Virus record (IMG/VR): IMGVR_UViG_3300012984_000004
Span: 1 to 38,983 of that record
From: a virus
DNA: 38,983 bases
Strand: one strand, 5' to 3'
Made by a program: the position numbers and the translations under genes. The number at the start of each line of letters is the position of its first letter. Within the stretch, counting starts at the first letter, position 1. Shown piece after piece: positions 1 to 7,295 of the stretch. Under the pieces are notes generated by a model, which saw only the letters and a program-made list of their open reading frames with translations, had not been told where the DNA came from and searched no databases.

Positions 1-107
1 TGGTCACGGGTGCCGAAATTAGCAAGATAACCAGTAACAATACGGTTTTTATAATCGATATCTTTTACAGTACCTGAAATGCTTTTAAATTCTAACAATC
101 CGTCCAT
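1..107 (-). CDS. prohead protease, N-terminal fragment (redundant copy)
   Basis: The start codon (complement of 105-107) and about the first 35 codons of the prohead protease are repeated here, and the reading frame runs off the left edge. The full gene is at 38269-38967. This is the same gene seen twice because the contig ends overlap, not a second gene. It also shows that the protease directly follows the MuF-type gene, one base after its stop. Confidence 0.9.
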   Translation of the reverse strand, partial: MDGLLEFKSISGTVKDIDYKNRIVTGYLANFGTRD

Positions 108-123
108 TCTAAGTATTTTTTAA
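1..123. repeat. 123-bp terminal direct repeat, left copy
   Basis: This segment is identical to the last 123 bases of the window (38861-38983). Both copies cover the 5' end of the prohead protease gene and the few bases after it. A repeat of this size ending at arbitrary points inside a gene is what an assembler leaves at the ends of a circular or circularly permuted genome. A true short terminal repeat cannot be excluded from sequence alone. Confidence 0.95.
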
Positions 124-879
124 TATTAAATTACCTTCTGCGTCACGTTTAGGAATAAATGCAACCATACATCTGCAATTAATAACATTTCCTGCACTTG
201 CCTTTGTATCACCCGGATAATTGATGTTTTCACCTCCAACAAAAAAAGGTTTATTAAGTTCTTGTTTTTGGTTATTCATATCTAAATGATCGTAAGGTAT
301 TACCCTTGTTCTATTGTCCTGTATAGAAATCCAAACTTTATCTAAAACCAAATCAGACATTTCAGCTGTTTTAATTGCGCTAAAATTAGATGCCGAAGTT
401 GTTTCTGTTCTTGCTATTCTGAGTGACTGCCATTTATAAAATGTCTGTGACTTTGAAATTATAGCCTGTAATGCGTTTCGTAAATCAATAATAGTTCCGT
501 TTTCACCTAATTTTTCTTGTAATGATTTTACAATGTCGGCAATCAATGTTTCACGAACAGAAGTGATCTTTACACCTCCTTCACTAGACAAAAATAGTAA
601 AATTTCTTTTAATAAGGCTTCATTAAACAAAACATTTGCTTTTTTTACCTTTTCTAAAGTCAAATTAACTTTATTCCCGTAGTTTATTCCGATTGTAATG
701 TAAATTTCACGGAACATTCTGTAAATCTGTTCAGGCGTGATATTTAAAGCTATTACTATCTCGTAATTATCTAATGTTGTGTTATCAACAGGTATTCCGT
801 TCAGAATAGTTTTAATGTGTTTCTGAACAATTTGATAAGCTTTACGATCGTATATGTTTCGTTGTTTATTCCAATCCAT
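109..879 (-). CDS. MuF-type phage head morphogenesis protein
   Basis: 256 aa minor head protein of the Mu gpF / SPP1 gp7 family, whose members bind the portal region and help head assembly or DNA ejection. The C-terminal third carries the family signature: an R-x-x-P-Y-D-H-x-D segment, a PGD turn, and INCRC (C235, C237) close to the end. The N-terminal half is helical, as usual. The ATG overlaps the portal stop by one base (TAATG), so translation is probably coupled. The gene sits between portal and prohead protease, the standard order for HK97-like head modules. It stops with TAG. Confidence 0.88.
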   Translation of the reverse strand: MDWNKQRNIYDRKAYQIVQKHIKTILNGIPVDNTTLDNYEIVIALNITPEQIYRMFREIYITIGINYGNKVNLTLEKVKKANVLFNEALLKEILLFLSSEGGVKITSVRETLIADIVKSLQEKLGENGTIIDLRNALQAIISKSQTFYKWQSLRIARTETTSASNFSAIKTAEMSDLVLDKVWISIQDNRTRVIPYDHLDMNNQKQELNKPFFVGGENINYPGDTKASAGNVINCRCMVAFIPKRDAEGNLILKNT

Positions 880-2261
880 TACAAAGGCTCGTTTAAAACA
901 CCATCACTAACATCATCAATTCTTTTTTGCCCTGAAGGAATCCATACAGAGTCCATACCTTCCTGATCCAAAGTTTCGTATTTAAATACGGTTCTTCTTT
1001 CGTTATACGTTGTACCCATCAATTGCAAAGCTTCAGCCAATTGCTTCATATCCGCTTGCATTTCTGGAAGCTCCGTGACGTCCCATTCAATAACGCTATT
1101 TTCATAACCTGGAAATAATGGGATAAACGACTTATTCAAAGCGTCCTGAAGCAAACATAAATCAGGTTTAATATTTTCTGTTATAAGCGTTTTCTTTGCT
1201 TCTAATGTTTCAGAACCACCGCCTAAACGAGCCGTACCATCATTATTCAACAATTCATCAGGATAATTCAAAACGTTGCATAACTGCTTTTGGTCCCAAT
1301 TCAAATAATCAAAAGGCTTTAATTCATCTGTAGTCAATGAAATTCTTTGGAATCCAATCTCAGCAGATGAAGCTCCTATTTTACCCAAACGCCCCGGATC
1401 TTTATCCATTTCAACTAAACGCTCTTTTAATGATGTTGCTTGGTCAGGTGTTAAAGGGGTTCCTTTTCCGTACAAGAATCCGTAAGCCCCTGCAGATTTA
1501 AGCATTTGAATATTGGTGTCAATTGCGCTGTTTTGCGACTGCATATTACGTAAACCTGCTCTTAAACGAGATTGACCATACAAATGACTACCTGAACGAT
1601 CGTAATTAGGGTTTACAGTTTTTACATGTATAACATCTTCAACAGGAAACTGAATATATCCATCACCATCAATAAGCATATAATAATCAATTGGATTTTC
1701 ATCCATCAACAGATTAGCGTTTTTCTTCAAAACAATTTGAATTAAATGAGCCGGCAATGCGTAGGCTAATTTTGGCACGCCTTTGTTTATTCCGTTTTCT
1801 GGCTTTGGAGTGTATAAATAAAAGTTACCAATAAGATCAAGATAAGTTTTATATAATCCCCAAATATCCGTCCATGTTTGATTAGGGTTAGGCTGTTCTA
1901 ATGGGAACGGCTTTTCTTTATCCTTATAGGCTTTTAGCTCTATTTTGTTTCGCTTAACATATTGCTGTAAAGAAATATTTCCTTTGGTTGCAATGTCAAG
2001 TTGTTGCAGTTTTTGGTATTGTTGCTTATCGTCTATTTCCTTTATGGCGTAAGGAACGGAAACAAGCTTTACAGTTGATTTGTTGATAATTGAGTAAATA
2101 GTCGGATTCTCATTGTATCCTTTTTCAAGATATGTTTTATTTTTGTGATCGTACTTTACATATCCGATACCAATCCACTCATAAAAAGCTTGATTATAAG
2201 CGTTTTTAGTTGCTTTATTACCTCTTAAATAATCGTAACCGAGTTTAAATATATTTGCCAT
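879..2261 (-). CDS. phage portal protein (HK97 family)
   Basis: About 460 aa. The portal forms the dodecameric channel at the capsid vertex through which DNA is packaged and ejected. Length, position between large terminase and MuF-type protein, and the P-N-P-N-Q-T-W-T-D-I-W and G-x-x-x-L-Y-G-Q-S-R-L-R-A-G-L segments fit HK97-type portals. A GTG six bases upstream (2267) could extend it by two residues. I prefer the ATG at 2261, whose product starts MANIFKLG. The octamer TATCTTTG lies five bases before this ATG. Confidence 0.88.
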   Translation of the reverse strand: MANIFKLGYDYLRGNKATKNAYNQAFYEWIGIGYVKYDHKNKTYLEKGYNENPTIYSIINKSTVKLVSVPYAIKEIDDKQQYQKLQQLDIATKGNISLQQYVKRNKIELKAYKDKEKPFPLEQPNPNQTWTDIWGLYKTYLDLIGNFYLYTPKPENGINKGVPKLAYALPAHLIQIVLKKNANLLMDENPIDYYMLIDGDGYIQFPVEDVIHVKTVNPNYDRSGSHLYGQSRLRAGLRNMQSQNSAIDTNIQMLKSAGAYGFLYGKGTPLTPDQATSLKERLVEMDKDPGRLGKIGASSAEIGFQRISLTTDELKPFDYLNWDQKQLCNVLNYPDELLNNDGTARLGGGSETLEAKKTLITENIKPDLCLLQDALNKSFIPLFPGYENSVIEWDVTELPEMQADMKQLAEALQLMGTTYNERRTVFKYETLDQEGMDSVWIPSGQKRIDDVSDGVLNEPL

Positions 2262-2266
2262 AGACA

Positions 2267-2274
2267 CAAAGATA
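2267..2274 (-). promoter_or_regulatory. TATCTTTG (-7-like) box just before the portal start
   Basis: An exact Bacteroidota -7 octamer (TAnnTTTG) ends five bases before the portal ATG. No convincing -33 element lies at 17-22 bp. If used, the transcript would start near the ATG and be almost leaderless. Similar boxes precede four other late genes (TerS, 27616, 33220 and, as TACCTTTA, 36959). Confidence 0.35.
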
Positions 2275-2287
2275 TATAATTTTTTAT

Positions 2288-3808
2288 TTACATTATGAAA
2301 AATGCCGGTGCTTTATCTAAATCAAACCTTTCACGCATCATAAACATATCCATTACATCGGGTGATTCTCCGTTTAATTTAGTTTTCATTTCATCTTTAC
2401 CTATAATCTGGAGCTTCCCATCCATATCTGCTTTTTTACGCTTTATTGCTTTTCTTTCGAACATGAAGCGTTGTTTAAAAGTATTTTTATCATCATACAT
2501 TGTATTGGCTACTTCTTCAGATATCTTATACAACCCTTTATTTACTTTGTCTCCAGAACGATAATAACATTGTGTTTTTAGGTTTTGGTAATTCTCTTTT
2601 TTTTCTTTTTCTTCTTTAGTTGCGTTATCAGGCAAGTCCGGATTAGGAAAAGGAGAAGCTCCATTGTTAAACGGTATTGCCCCAACTATAAACCCATCTA
2701 TAAAACCTCCAACTCCATCAGCATCGTAGGTTATGTTTTTGTTCTGGCATTTAATTTCTTTAGCCATATCAGTAATAGCGTCAATCACTTCTTTACCATC
2801 ACTTTTATTAAGTATTTTTATTTTAACTAATTCCCTTCCTAACCAACCACCAACAATGAATTTGTCAGATCCTTTCAATGCAATATCCGCTGTTATGTAT
2901 GGAGTTGAATCTTCTAATTGATATGTGTTATTAAACAATCCTCTTGTTGAAGCATAATCATAAATATCATTATCTGATATTACAGTTTTCCAGTTAGAAT
3001 GCAAAAGTGCCGCTTGAGTATCTTTATCCTGTGCTAATAAATTACCTAAGTATGCAGGATTTTCTTTTAAAAGTTCTTTGTTATCGTAAATTGATCCACC
3101 GATAAAAGTAACTGATTTCACGAATTCACTCGGATCTATTTTTGATTTTAAAACTACATCTTCTAAAATGTGCCATCCTTTTTGAATGACTTCTTCTTTT
3201 GAATCGCCCCAAATATAATTTTCACCATCAACAATTAAATAACGTAAAACTCCTCGTCTTTCCGGTATTGCAAAACCTGTATCTTGGTCTATCCACCACG
3301 ATATAAACTCAGCAACCCATGAATCAGGGTCAGGATTACATGTTGCTCTAACATATGGATTTACGCCACAAACAGAACGATTACGAGTAAGCAAGTAAAA
3401 GAACATTTTCTTTGTAAAATGCGTAAGCTCGTCAAACCCAATCAATGGTATTTGCGAGCCTTGCCAATCGTAAATATTTTTTTCGTATTCTAAATTAGAG
3501 AATTTTAGTTTTGATTTACCAAACATCCATTCTAAACTGCTTTGTCTCGGAATAGCATCTAAACAGGAGTATAATTGTATTGACGTATCCCATAATCCGC
3601 CCTCGTTTCTAATTTGTGGGTTTGTTCTTCTGAAGATAACTGATCCGAAGCCTTCAATATCTTTGTGTCTTATAGGCTCTAAAAGCAATGAGAAAGTTTT
3701 CCCAACTCCTGCAGCACCGCCACCGATGCAAATATCAGCAGGAGAAGAAGCGAAATCTAATTGATATCCTTCTTGTGGCGTAATTATTTTTACATTACTT
3801 TCTGCCAT
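2288..3808 (-). CDS. terL: terminase large subunit (TerL)
   Basis: 506 aa packaging motor: an N-terminal ATPase and a C-terminal RNase H-fold nuclease that cuts the DNA concatemer. The Walker A motif GGAAGVGKT is at residues 30-38, and a Walker B region with the catalytic pair, GFDELTHF, has D126 and E127. Nuclease aspartates are plausible at D308 (YITADIAL), D362/D364 (TYDADGVGG) and D484 or D487 near the C-terminus (SPDVMDMF). The start overlaps the TerS end by 14 bases. Its length is slightly above typical TerL. It works with TerS (3795-4325) and docks on the portal encoded directly downstream. Confidence 0.95.
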   Translation of the reverse strand: MAESNVKIITPQEGYQLDFASSPADICIGGGAAGVGKTFSLLLEPIRHKDIEGFGSVIFRRTNPQIRNEGGLWDTSIQLYSCLDAIPRQSSLEWMFGKSKLKFSNLEYEKNIYDWQGSQIPLIGFDELTHFTKKMFFYLLTRNRSVCGVNPYVRATCNPDPDSWVAEFISWWIDQDTGFAIPERRGVLRYLIVDGENYIWGDSKEEVIQKGWHILEDVVLKSKIDPSEFVKSVTFIGGSIYDNKELLKENPAYLGNLLAQDKDTQAALLHSNWKTVISDNDIYDYASTRGLFNNTYQLEDSTPYITADIALKGSDKFIVGGWLGRELVKIKILNKSDGKEVIDAITDMAKEIKCQNKNITYDADGVGGFIDGFIVGAIPFNNGASPFPNPDLPDNATKEEKEKKENYQNLKTQCYYRSGDKVNKGLYKISEEVANTMYDDKNTFKQRFMFERKAIKRKKADMDGKLQIIGKDEMKTKLNGESPDVMDMFMMRERFDLDKAPAFFIM

Positions 3809-4325
3809 TGTCAGGCAATTGGAATATAGTTACTTGGCTTTGATTCTTTTGCCCGTTATCTTTTTCATACGCTCCAAAGTGTTTCATAAACTTTTCAATA
3901 ACATCAAGCTTATTTAATAAACGAACCTCTTTGGTTTCGCCTATTTTTTCTCTTTGTCCATCAACATTCATAAAATCTTCATAAACCTTAACTGACAATA
4001 TCATTTCACGATGCGGCTTAGGTATATCATGTATTGATTTCATTCTACCATTTTCCTCATATATCTCAGCAATGTCAAATTTAATCATATCTGCAAGATA
4101 TCCTATAACATCGTCAATTTTAACCTTATTTCGCTCTCTAAGCTCTTTTTGCAATTCTTCAATCCTTAGGGTTACATTAGGGTTTTTAAATACTTCCTGA
4201 GCAGCTACGGCAACCGAATTAGAATTCATTGCATCTGCATCATAAGCAACTCTATAAGCTTTACTTTTGTCGCTTAATTCAATATATGCCTGGCAAAATT
4301 TTTCTTGTTTCTCTGTAAGTTCCAT
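3795..4325 (-). CDS. terS: terminase small subunit (TerS)
   Basis: 176 aa DNA-recognition subunit of the packaging motor. Residues 1-60 match the Terminase_2 pattern: LTEKQEKFCQAYIE, then SKAYRVAYDA, then NPNVTLRIEEL, a helix-turn-helix region followed by oligomerisation helices. A mostly helical linker and a Gln/Asn-rich tail follow. Position directly before TerL with a 14-base overlap supports the call. TAACTTTG, a -7-like box, lies four bases before the ATG, so TerS may open the packaging transcript. Confidence 0.9.
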   Translation of the reverse strand: MELTEKQEKFCQAYIELSDKSKAYRVAYDADAMNSNSVAVAAQEVFKNPNVTLRIEELQKELRERNKVKIDDVIGYLADMIKFDIAEIYEENGRMKSIHDIPKPHREMILSVKVYEDFMNVDGQREKIGETKEVRLLNKLDVIEKFMKHFGAYEKDNGQKNQSQVTIFQLPDNGRK

Positions 4326-4329
4326 AAAT

Positions 4330-4337
4330 CAAAGTTA
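4330..4337 (-). promoter_or_regulatory. TAACTTTG (-7-like) box four bases before terS
   Basis: The box matches TAnnTTTG and is separated from the terS ATG by four bases. The position 19 bp upstream reads GTA rather than TTG, so no -33 element is visible. It belongs to a set of late-gene boxes at the same distance from their start codons and would give a leaderless mRNA if it is the -7 element. Confidence 0.35.
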
Positions 4338-4341
4338 CAAA

Positions 4342-4446
4342 TTATTTTTTACCCATTACCACCACAAAGCTAACTACTGCAATTATCGCTACTGTGATGC
4401 AGAATTTAAGTGTCAGGTTTGCTGTTTTTTGTTCGTTTTTTGTCAT
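4342..4446 (-). CDS. 34-aa single-span membrane peptide
   Basis: A small ORF starting in an ATGA overlap with the gene before it. The product has a charged N-terminus (MTKNEQKTAN) and one hydrophobic segment (about residues 14-31) ending in MGKK. It is the last member of a run of overlapping membrane-protein genes just upstream of terS. No family is recognised. The coupled start and clear membrane span make a real gene likely. Roles in lysis timing or superinfection exclusion would be guesses. Confidence 0.55.
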   Translation of the reverse strand: MTKNEQKTANLTLKFCITVAIIAVVSFVVVMGKK

Positions 4447-4577
4447 TTTTTAGCGAATATTAAAATAAATAATCCAACTATAGCCCATAATAAAATGGCT
4501 AACAATGCAAATTTAAAAATGCAGATAGAAAATTCTGAAACAAAAACAAAATATTCTTTTAGTGTGAAATTTTTCAT
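4443..4577 (-). CDS. 44-aa single-span membrane peptide
   Basis: Starts inside the stop of the 160-aa exported protein (ATGA overlap, 4574-4577) and ends in an ATGA overlap with the 34-aa gene, so it is translationally coupled on both sides. The product begins MKNFTLKEYF and has a strongly hydrophobic stretch (about residues 18-41) ending FAKK, typical of a small inner-membrane protein with a short cytoplasmic tail. No homologue is recognised. It belongs to the membrane cassette 4342-5356. Confidence 0.55.
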   Translation of the reverse strand: MKNFTLKEYFVFVSEFSICIFKFALLAILLWAIVGLFILIFAKK

Positions 4578-5056
4578 AATTCAAAAGATACTCCAAGTTG
4601 AACACTGTTAACACTATCATACGAACCAATAACCGAAAACCGTTCATCAACATCATAACTCGCCATTATCCCAAGCGCTAGGAATAAATCATTTGTAGGT
4701 TCGTTGTTTATTGACTGTGATACGAACGAACCCCCGATTTTCCCTATAATATTAAGTTTTTCGAATTTTGCACCTGTAAGGATAAAGCAAGCCGGCACAA
4801 CAACCCCATTAAATTCGTGGTGTTTCCCTTTGTCGTTTGTATTAGCGCGCTTCTCTGACACGTTTGCATCAACAATGGACGCGGAAACACCGCAAATAAG
4901 CTCCGATTCTTTGTTTGTTATAGTTATACCTATCTCGAATGATTTAAATCCTGCTAATGCGTTTATTTTGGTTTGTGCCGTAGCGTAGTGCCATAATGCA
5001 GACACCAATAAAAATACTACTGTAAAAAATATGATAATTTGTGTTTTTGTTTTCAT
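4574..5056 (-). CDS. exported protein, possibly a small outer-membrane beta-barrel
   Basis: 160 aa. Residues 1-28 form a signal peptide: MKTKTQ, a long hydrophobic core, then ATAQ, a common Flavobacteriia cleavage context. The mature part alternates polar and hydrophobic residues in strand-like stretches (FKSFEIGITIT, ELICGVSASIV, LNIIGKIGGSFV, LFLALGIMASYDV, RFSVIGSYD, VNSVQLGVSFEL). It ends with an amphipathic strand close to an aromatic residue, as in outer-membrane barrels. Its neighbours are tiny membrane proteins on both sides. A phage protein placed in the host outer membrane could block receptors or act in lysis. Both are inference. No family is recognised. Confidence 0.6.
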   Translation of the reverse strand: MKTKTQIIIFFTVVFLLVSALWHYATAQTKINALAGFKSFEIGITITNKESELICGVSASIVDANVSEKRANTNDKGKHHEFNGVVVPACFILTGAKFEKLNIIGKIGGSFVSQSINNEPTNDLFLALGIMASYDVDERFSVIGSYDSVNSVQLGVSFEL

Positions 5057-5060
5057 GGCT

Positions 5061-5204
5061 TTAATTTTTTAAGTCATTAGCTAATGAGGCTATAATAAGT
5101 CCTAATATAATTACACTACCCAAAATACCTATAAAATATAAAGGCGTAAAAAATACAGGGATTTGCATAATTAAACAGCTGGCATAAGTAATATATTTTT
5201 TCAT
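5061..5204 (-). CDS. 47-aa membrane protein
   Basis: Begins in an ATGA overlap with the 51-aa gene upstream and ends four bases before the exported-protein gene. The product is hydrophobic through most of its length (about residues 9-40) with a basic start (MKKYITYA) and a polar end (NDLKN), consistent with one or two membrane spans. No family is recognised. It is part of the membrane cassette upstream of terS. Confidence 0.55.
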   Translation of the reverse strand: MKKYITYASCLIMQIPVFFTPLYFIGILGSVIILGLIIASLANDLKN

Positions 5205-5356
5205 AATTCTTTAGTTGTTAATTGATACCATAACGAAAAACAAACAATGCATTTGTTTATTATAGGATGGTATATTGTTTTTAATGTTTTAATTAGTAAT
5301 ACGCTTGCAATAGTTATTTCGGTTAAAAGCAGGTAGATTTGGGTTAGTTCGGTCAT
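5201..5356 (-). CDS. 51-aa membrane protein
   Basis: Starts in an ATGA overlap with the end of the 100-aa gene (5353-5356) and ends in another with the 47-aa gene, so three consecutive genes are coupled. The product starts MTELTQIYLLLTEI and has a hydrophobic first half, then HPIINKCIVC and a second hydrophobic patch, suggesting one or two membrane passes. No family is recognised. Confidence 0.55.
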   Translation of the reverse strand: MTELTQIYLLLTEITIASVLLIKTLKTIYHPIINKCIVCFSLWYQLTTKEL

Positions 5357-5655
5357 GTTGTTGCTTTTTGGATTAGTTCATTGCATTGGTGTAAATATTT
5401 GCCACAATGTCCAATGTCTTTATAAGTTTCTTTCAAATGGTTTATTTCTTTAATACTGTTTTTTAACATTTCCAGCATTTCAGGAGCACACGAAATTAGT
5501 TTTGCGTTGGCTCTTGTTTCTTCTTCTGTATTATGATAGCTGTTAAATTGCTTTGAGATACATTCGCAAATTAATTTACCAAGACCAGATGATTTTTTAA
5601 CAATAACATTTTTACCATCATTTACCCACTCTCCTTTTGTTCCTTTAAATTCCAT
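5353..5655 (-). CDS. conserved small phage protein, GTKGEW family (copy 1)
   Basis: 100 aa soluble protein beginning MEFKGTKGEW, followed by a beta-rich stretch, then ETRANAKLISCAPEMLEML, a long helix, and a C-terminal NELIQKATT. The arrangement (GTKxEW start, ANAKL..APEML centre, NELIQK end) is one I recognise from small proteins in many phages and prophages. Its function is unknown. A diverged paralogue with the same landmarks is at 15283-15582. It is translationally coupled to the membrane cassette downstream. Confidence 0.75.
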   Translation of the reverse strand: MEFKGTKGEWVNDGKNVIVKKSSGLGKLICECISKQFNSYHNTEEETRANAKLISCAPEMLEMLKNSIKEINHLKETYKDIGHCGKYLHQCNELIQKATT

Positions 5656-5663
5656 AATCCAAG

Positions 5664-5897
5664 TTATTTAATTATATAATGTCTTTCGTCTATTTCGCAG
5701 TCTAGGAATTTTGAAGCTTGGCTAATACAATGTACTATACTTATTCCTGTAATTACTTTTTCTTGTAGATTTGATTTAGAATTGCCATATTTAAAAACCG
5801 CTATGAATTTTCTATTCAAAAATACTTTAAGTTTCTCAATCTCAATAGTAGTAAATACTAATTCAGTCTTTTTTGTGAATGTTTTGGTTTCTGGCAT
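5664..5897 (-). CDS. hypothetical protein, 77 aa
   Basis: I use the internal ATG at 5897 (product starting MPETKTFTKK), because the upstream extension lies inside the previous gene and this ATG follows its stop by two bases. The product is a mix of strands and helices (VFTTIEIEKLKVFLNRKF, then a C-terminal ISIVHCISQASKFLDCEID). It has two Cys but no zinc-site spacing. No family is recognised. Confidence 0.65.
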   Translation of the reverse strand: MPETKTFTKKTELVFTTIEIEKLKVFLNRKFIAVFKYGNSKSNLQEKVITGISIVHCISQASKFLDCEIDERHYIIK

Positions 5898-5899
5898 GG

Positions 5900-6409
5900 T
5901 TATACGATTTTCTTGCTTAATAACGCTTCGGCTTCTTGTTTTGTGATAACTGGGATAATTTCTGCCCATTGTCCGTTTTCAAATACTACAGGCATAAGAT
6001 AAGTAGTACCGATGCAGTTGATTCCTTTTTGATTGTTTAATCCAAAATCAAGTTCTTTTATTTCTAGTATAGGATTGCCTTTATGAAAAAATGATTTTAC
6101 ATGATTTCCAATTTTATAACGCTTAACCGCTTCATTTTTCAAAGCTTCAAAAACTTCTTGTTCGGTGGCTTCTTCAAAACCATAATCGAAAGTCTTTAAA
6201 AATGATAATTCAGGGCACCAACCATATTTATTAAATCCATAGCCTTTGTCGTGAGTTTCTATTTCGTCAGTTAAAGTTATACATGCTAAAAAACGATCGG
6301 CATAATGATAACCAACGTACCATTTACCTGATTGTAATTCTTTTTTAACATCAGGAACATATTTAACCCCATCTACAGTAATGTAATTTTCTTCAATTTC
6401 TATTTTCAT
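5900..6409 (-). CDS. hypothetical phage protein, 169 aa
   Basis: A soluble protein with an N-terminal beta stretch (MKIEIEENYITVDGVKYVP), an aromatic centre (GKWYVGYHY, GFNKYGWCPEL), then EEATEQEVFEALKNEAVKRY, a helical motif common in small phage proteins of unknown role. The end, QAEALLSKKIV, is helical. It is probably cotranscribed with 6463-6639 from the promoter at 6672-6701, across the hairpin at 6426-6447. No catalytic motif is visible. Confidence 0.7.
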   Translation of the reverse strand: MKIEIEENYITVDGVKYVPDVKKELQSGKWYVGYHYADRFLACITLTDEIETHDKGYGFNKYGWCPELSFLKTFDYGFEEATEQEVFEALKNEAVKRYKIGNHVKSFFHKGNPILEIKELDFGLNNQKGINCIGTTYLMPVVFENGQWAEIIPVITKQEAEALLSKKIV

Positions 6410-6425
6410 AATATTTAAGTTTTTT

Positions 6426-6447
6426 AAGCGGGATTTTAGCCCCGCTT
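6426..6447. terminator. intergenic hairpin without a clear T-tract
   Basis: AAGCGGG and CCCGCTT (6426-6432 and 6441-6447) form a 7-bp GC-rich stem with an 8-nt loop. On the minus strand, the direction of transcription, it is followed by TTAAAAAACTT rather than a run of T. It could be a weak terminator or an mRNA processing or stabilising hairpin between two early genes. Confidence 0.45.
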
Positions 6448-6462
6448 GGTTGGGTTTTAGAT

Positions 6463-6639
6463 TTAATAAGTTTCGTAAAGTTCAAGGAAGCTGATTATTG
6501 ATTGTTCGGTGTACTTGTAATGAAATAATTGCGGTTCACCTTTGAATCTTACTCTAAATCCTTTTTTCTTGAATACTACTTCTTCGATTTTACCATCTTG
6601 AAGTAAATTTCCAACGAACATAAATGATTCTGTGTACAT
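6463..6639 (-). CDS. hypothetical protein, 58 aa
   Basis: First gene after the promoter at 6672-6701, with a leader of about 30 bases. The product begins MYTESFMFVGNLLQDG and alternates short strands rich in Lys, Arg and Phe (EEVVFKKKGFRVRFKGEPQLF) with a C-terminal helix, so it looks like a small compact fold. The basic beta hairpin might bind nucleic acid (inference). No family is recognised. Confidence 0.6.
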   Translation of the reverse strand: MYTESFMFVGNLLQDGKIEEVVFKKKGFRVRFKGEPQLFHYKYTEQSIISFLELYETY

Positions 6640-6671
6640 AATTAATTGTTTTTAGGTTTATTATTATGATT

Positions 6672-6701
6672 CAAAGATACGAATGTTTTTGATATACGCA
6701 A
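6672..6701 (-). promoter_or_regulatory. early promoter (TTG-N19-TATCTTTG)
   Basis: On the minus strand TTG (6701-6699) and TATCTTTG (6679-6672) are separated by exactly 19 bp, as in the other early promoters. AGTGTTAAA begins exactly 23 bases upstream of the TTG, within the last codons of the 49-aa gene. CGTATTGCG, a near-palindrome, overlaps the -33 region. The promoter drives the 58-aa gene and those after it. Confidence 0.8.
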
Positions 6702-6709
6702 TACGTTTA

Positions 6710-6859
6710 TTAAACTTTAACACTTTTTTTATACTTCTCAATTTCTTCCCTGCAGTATAATTGAAGTTGTTTGTAAAGTTTTGACGGCACTCCACGAACT
6801 TGAAGTGTTTTATAATCCGGTGGGTTTGGCGGGTGTCCTACTGGTTTCTTATTCTGCAT
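6710..6859 (-). CDS. 49-aa possible ribbon-helix-helix DNA-binding protein
   Basis: A small basic protein. A Pro-rich start (NKKPVGHPPNPPDY) precedes TLQVRGVPSKLYKQLQLYC, which reads as a beta strand followed by a helix, then EEIEKYKKSVKV. Strand-helix-helix in under 50 residues suggests a ribbon-helix-helix repressor of the Arc/MetJ type. The stop lies 8 bases before the -33 element of the promoter at 6672-6701, so its product might control that promoter. The last residues (KSVKV) and the DNA behind them match the 55-aa gene at 16712-16879. The start overlaps the previous gene by 11 bases. Confidence 0.55.
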   Translation of the reverse strand: MQNKKPVGHPPNPPDYKTLQVRGVPSKLYKQLQLYCREEIEKYKKSVKV

Positions 6860-7100
6860 ACCATTTAGTTAAAGCGGTTACATAATTCATTGTCGATATT
6901 GATGAAGGTCTTACTTCTTTTATCTCGGTAATTTCGTAACACGAATATTTACCGTTACCAATTTTTGCTCTTATTTTATCCCTTACTTCAATAGTCGTAT
7001 TTTTAGGAATATTAAATTTAATTTCGTTGTTGGTATTTCTTTTATTAGGATTTTCTTCCCATACCATTAAATGCACTTCTTTTGGATTTTCGTAATTCAT
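6849..7100 (-). CDS. hypothetical protein, 83 aa
   Basis: First gene after the promoter at 7124-7153. The product is beta-rich: EVHLMVWEENPN, then NEIKFNIPKNTTIEVRDKIRAKIGNGKYSCYEITEI. This resembles a small barrel, with a helical end (YVTALTKWYAE). No active-site motif is visible and no family is recognised. Confidence 0.65.
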   Translation of the reverse strand: MNYENPKEVHLMVWEENPNKRNTNNEIKFNIPKNTTIEVRDKIRAKIGNGKYSCYEITEIKEVRPSSISTMNYVTALTKWYAE

Positions 7101-7123
7101 AATTTTAGGTTTTAAATTCTTTG

Positions 7124-7153
7124 TAAATATAGTTATTAATTTAATATGCGTAA
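7124..7153 (-). promoter_or_regulatory. early promoter (TTA-N19-TATATTTA)
   Basis: On the minus strand TTA (7153-7151), 19 bp and TATATTTA (7131-7124) align base for base with the other early promoters. The last G of TAnnTTTG is A here. The -33 region sits in CGTATTACG, a near-palindrome also seen at the 6672-6701 promoter. The leader to the ATG at 7100 is about 20 bases. Confidence 0.7.
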
Positions 7154-7166
7154 TACGTTATTAGGT

Positions 7167-7295
7167 TTATTTTTTCAATTCTAAATAAATACTCTTTATT
7201 TGTTCGAATGTTATTGTGGTAATGTTGCGTGAGTGCATGATTTGTTTTTTGGTTTCTTTTGGTGTGTCTCGCCAGAAGCGTAGGATTTCGGTCAT
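7167..7295 (-). CDS. hypothetical protein, 42 aa
   Basis: Starts in an ATGA overlap with the C5-methyltransferase stop (7292-7295), so it is translationally coupled. The product begins MTEILRFWRDTPKETKKQIM and is mostly helical and basic, ending LELKK. It ends 13 bases before the -33 element of the next promoter. It might be a small regulator or methyltransferase partner, but nothing in the sequence proves this. Confidence 0.5.
   Translation of the reverse strand: MTEILRFWRDTPKETKKQIMHSRNITTITFEQIKSIYLELKK

Noticed and set aside
2295-2921. Three plus-strand frames (62-89 codons) opposite the terminase gene
   Set aside because: They lie fully antisense to terL with its clear Walker and nuclease motifs, have low-complexity Phe/Ser-rich products, and show no promoter.
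6426-6447. Calling the GC-rich hairpin a standard rho-independent terminator
   Set aside because: The stem is good, but the minus-strand side continues TTAAAAAACTT with no T-run, so termination is not supported. It is kept only as a hairpin.
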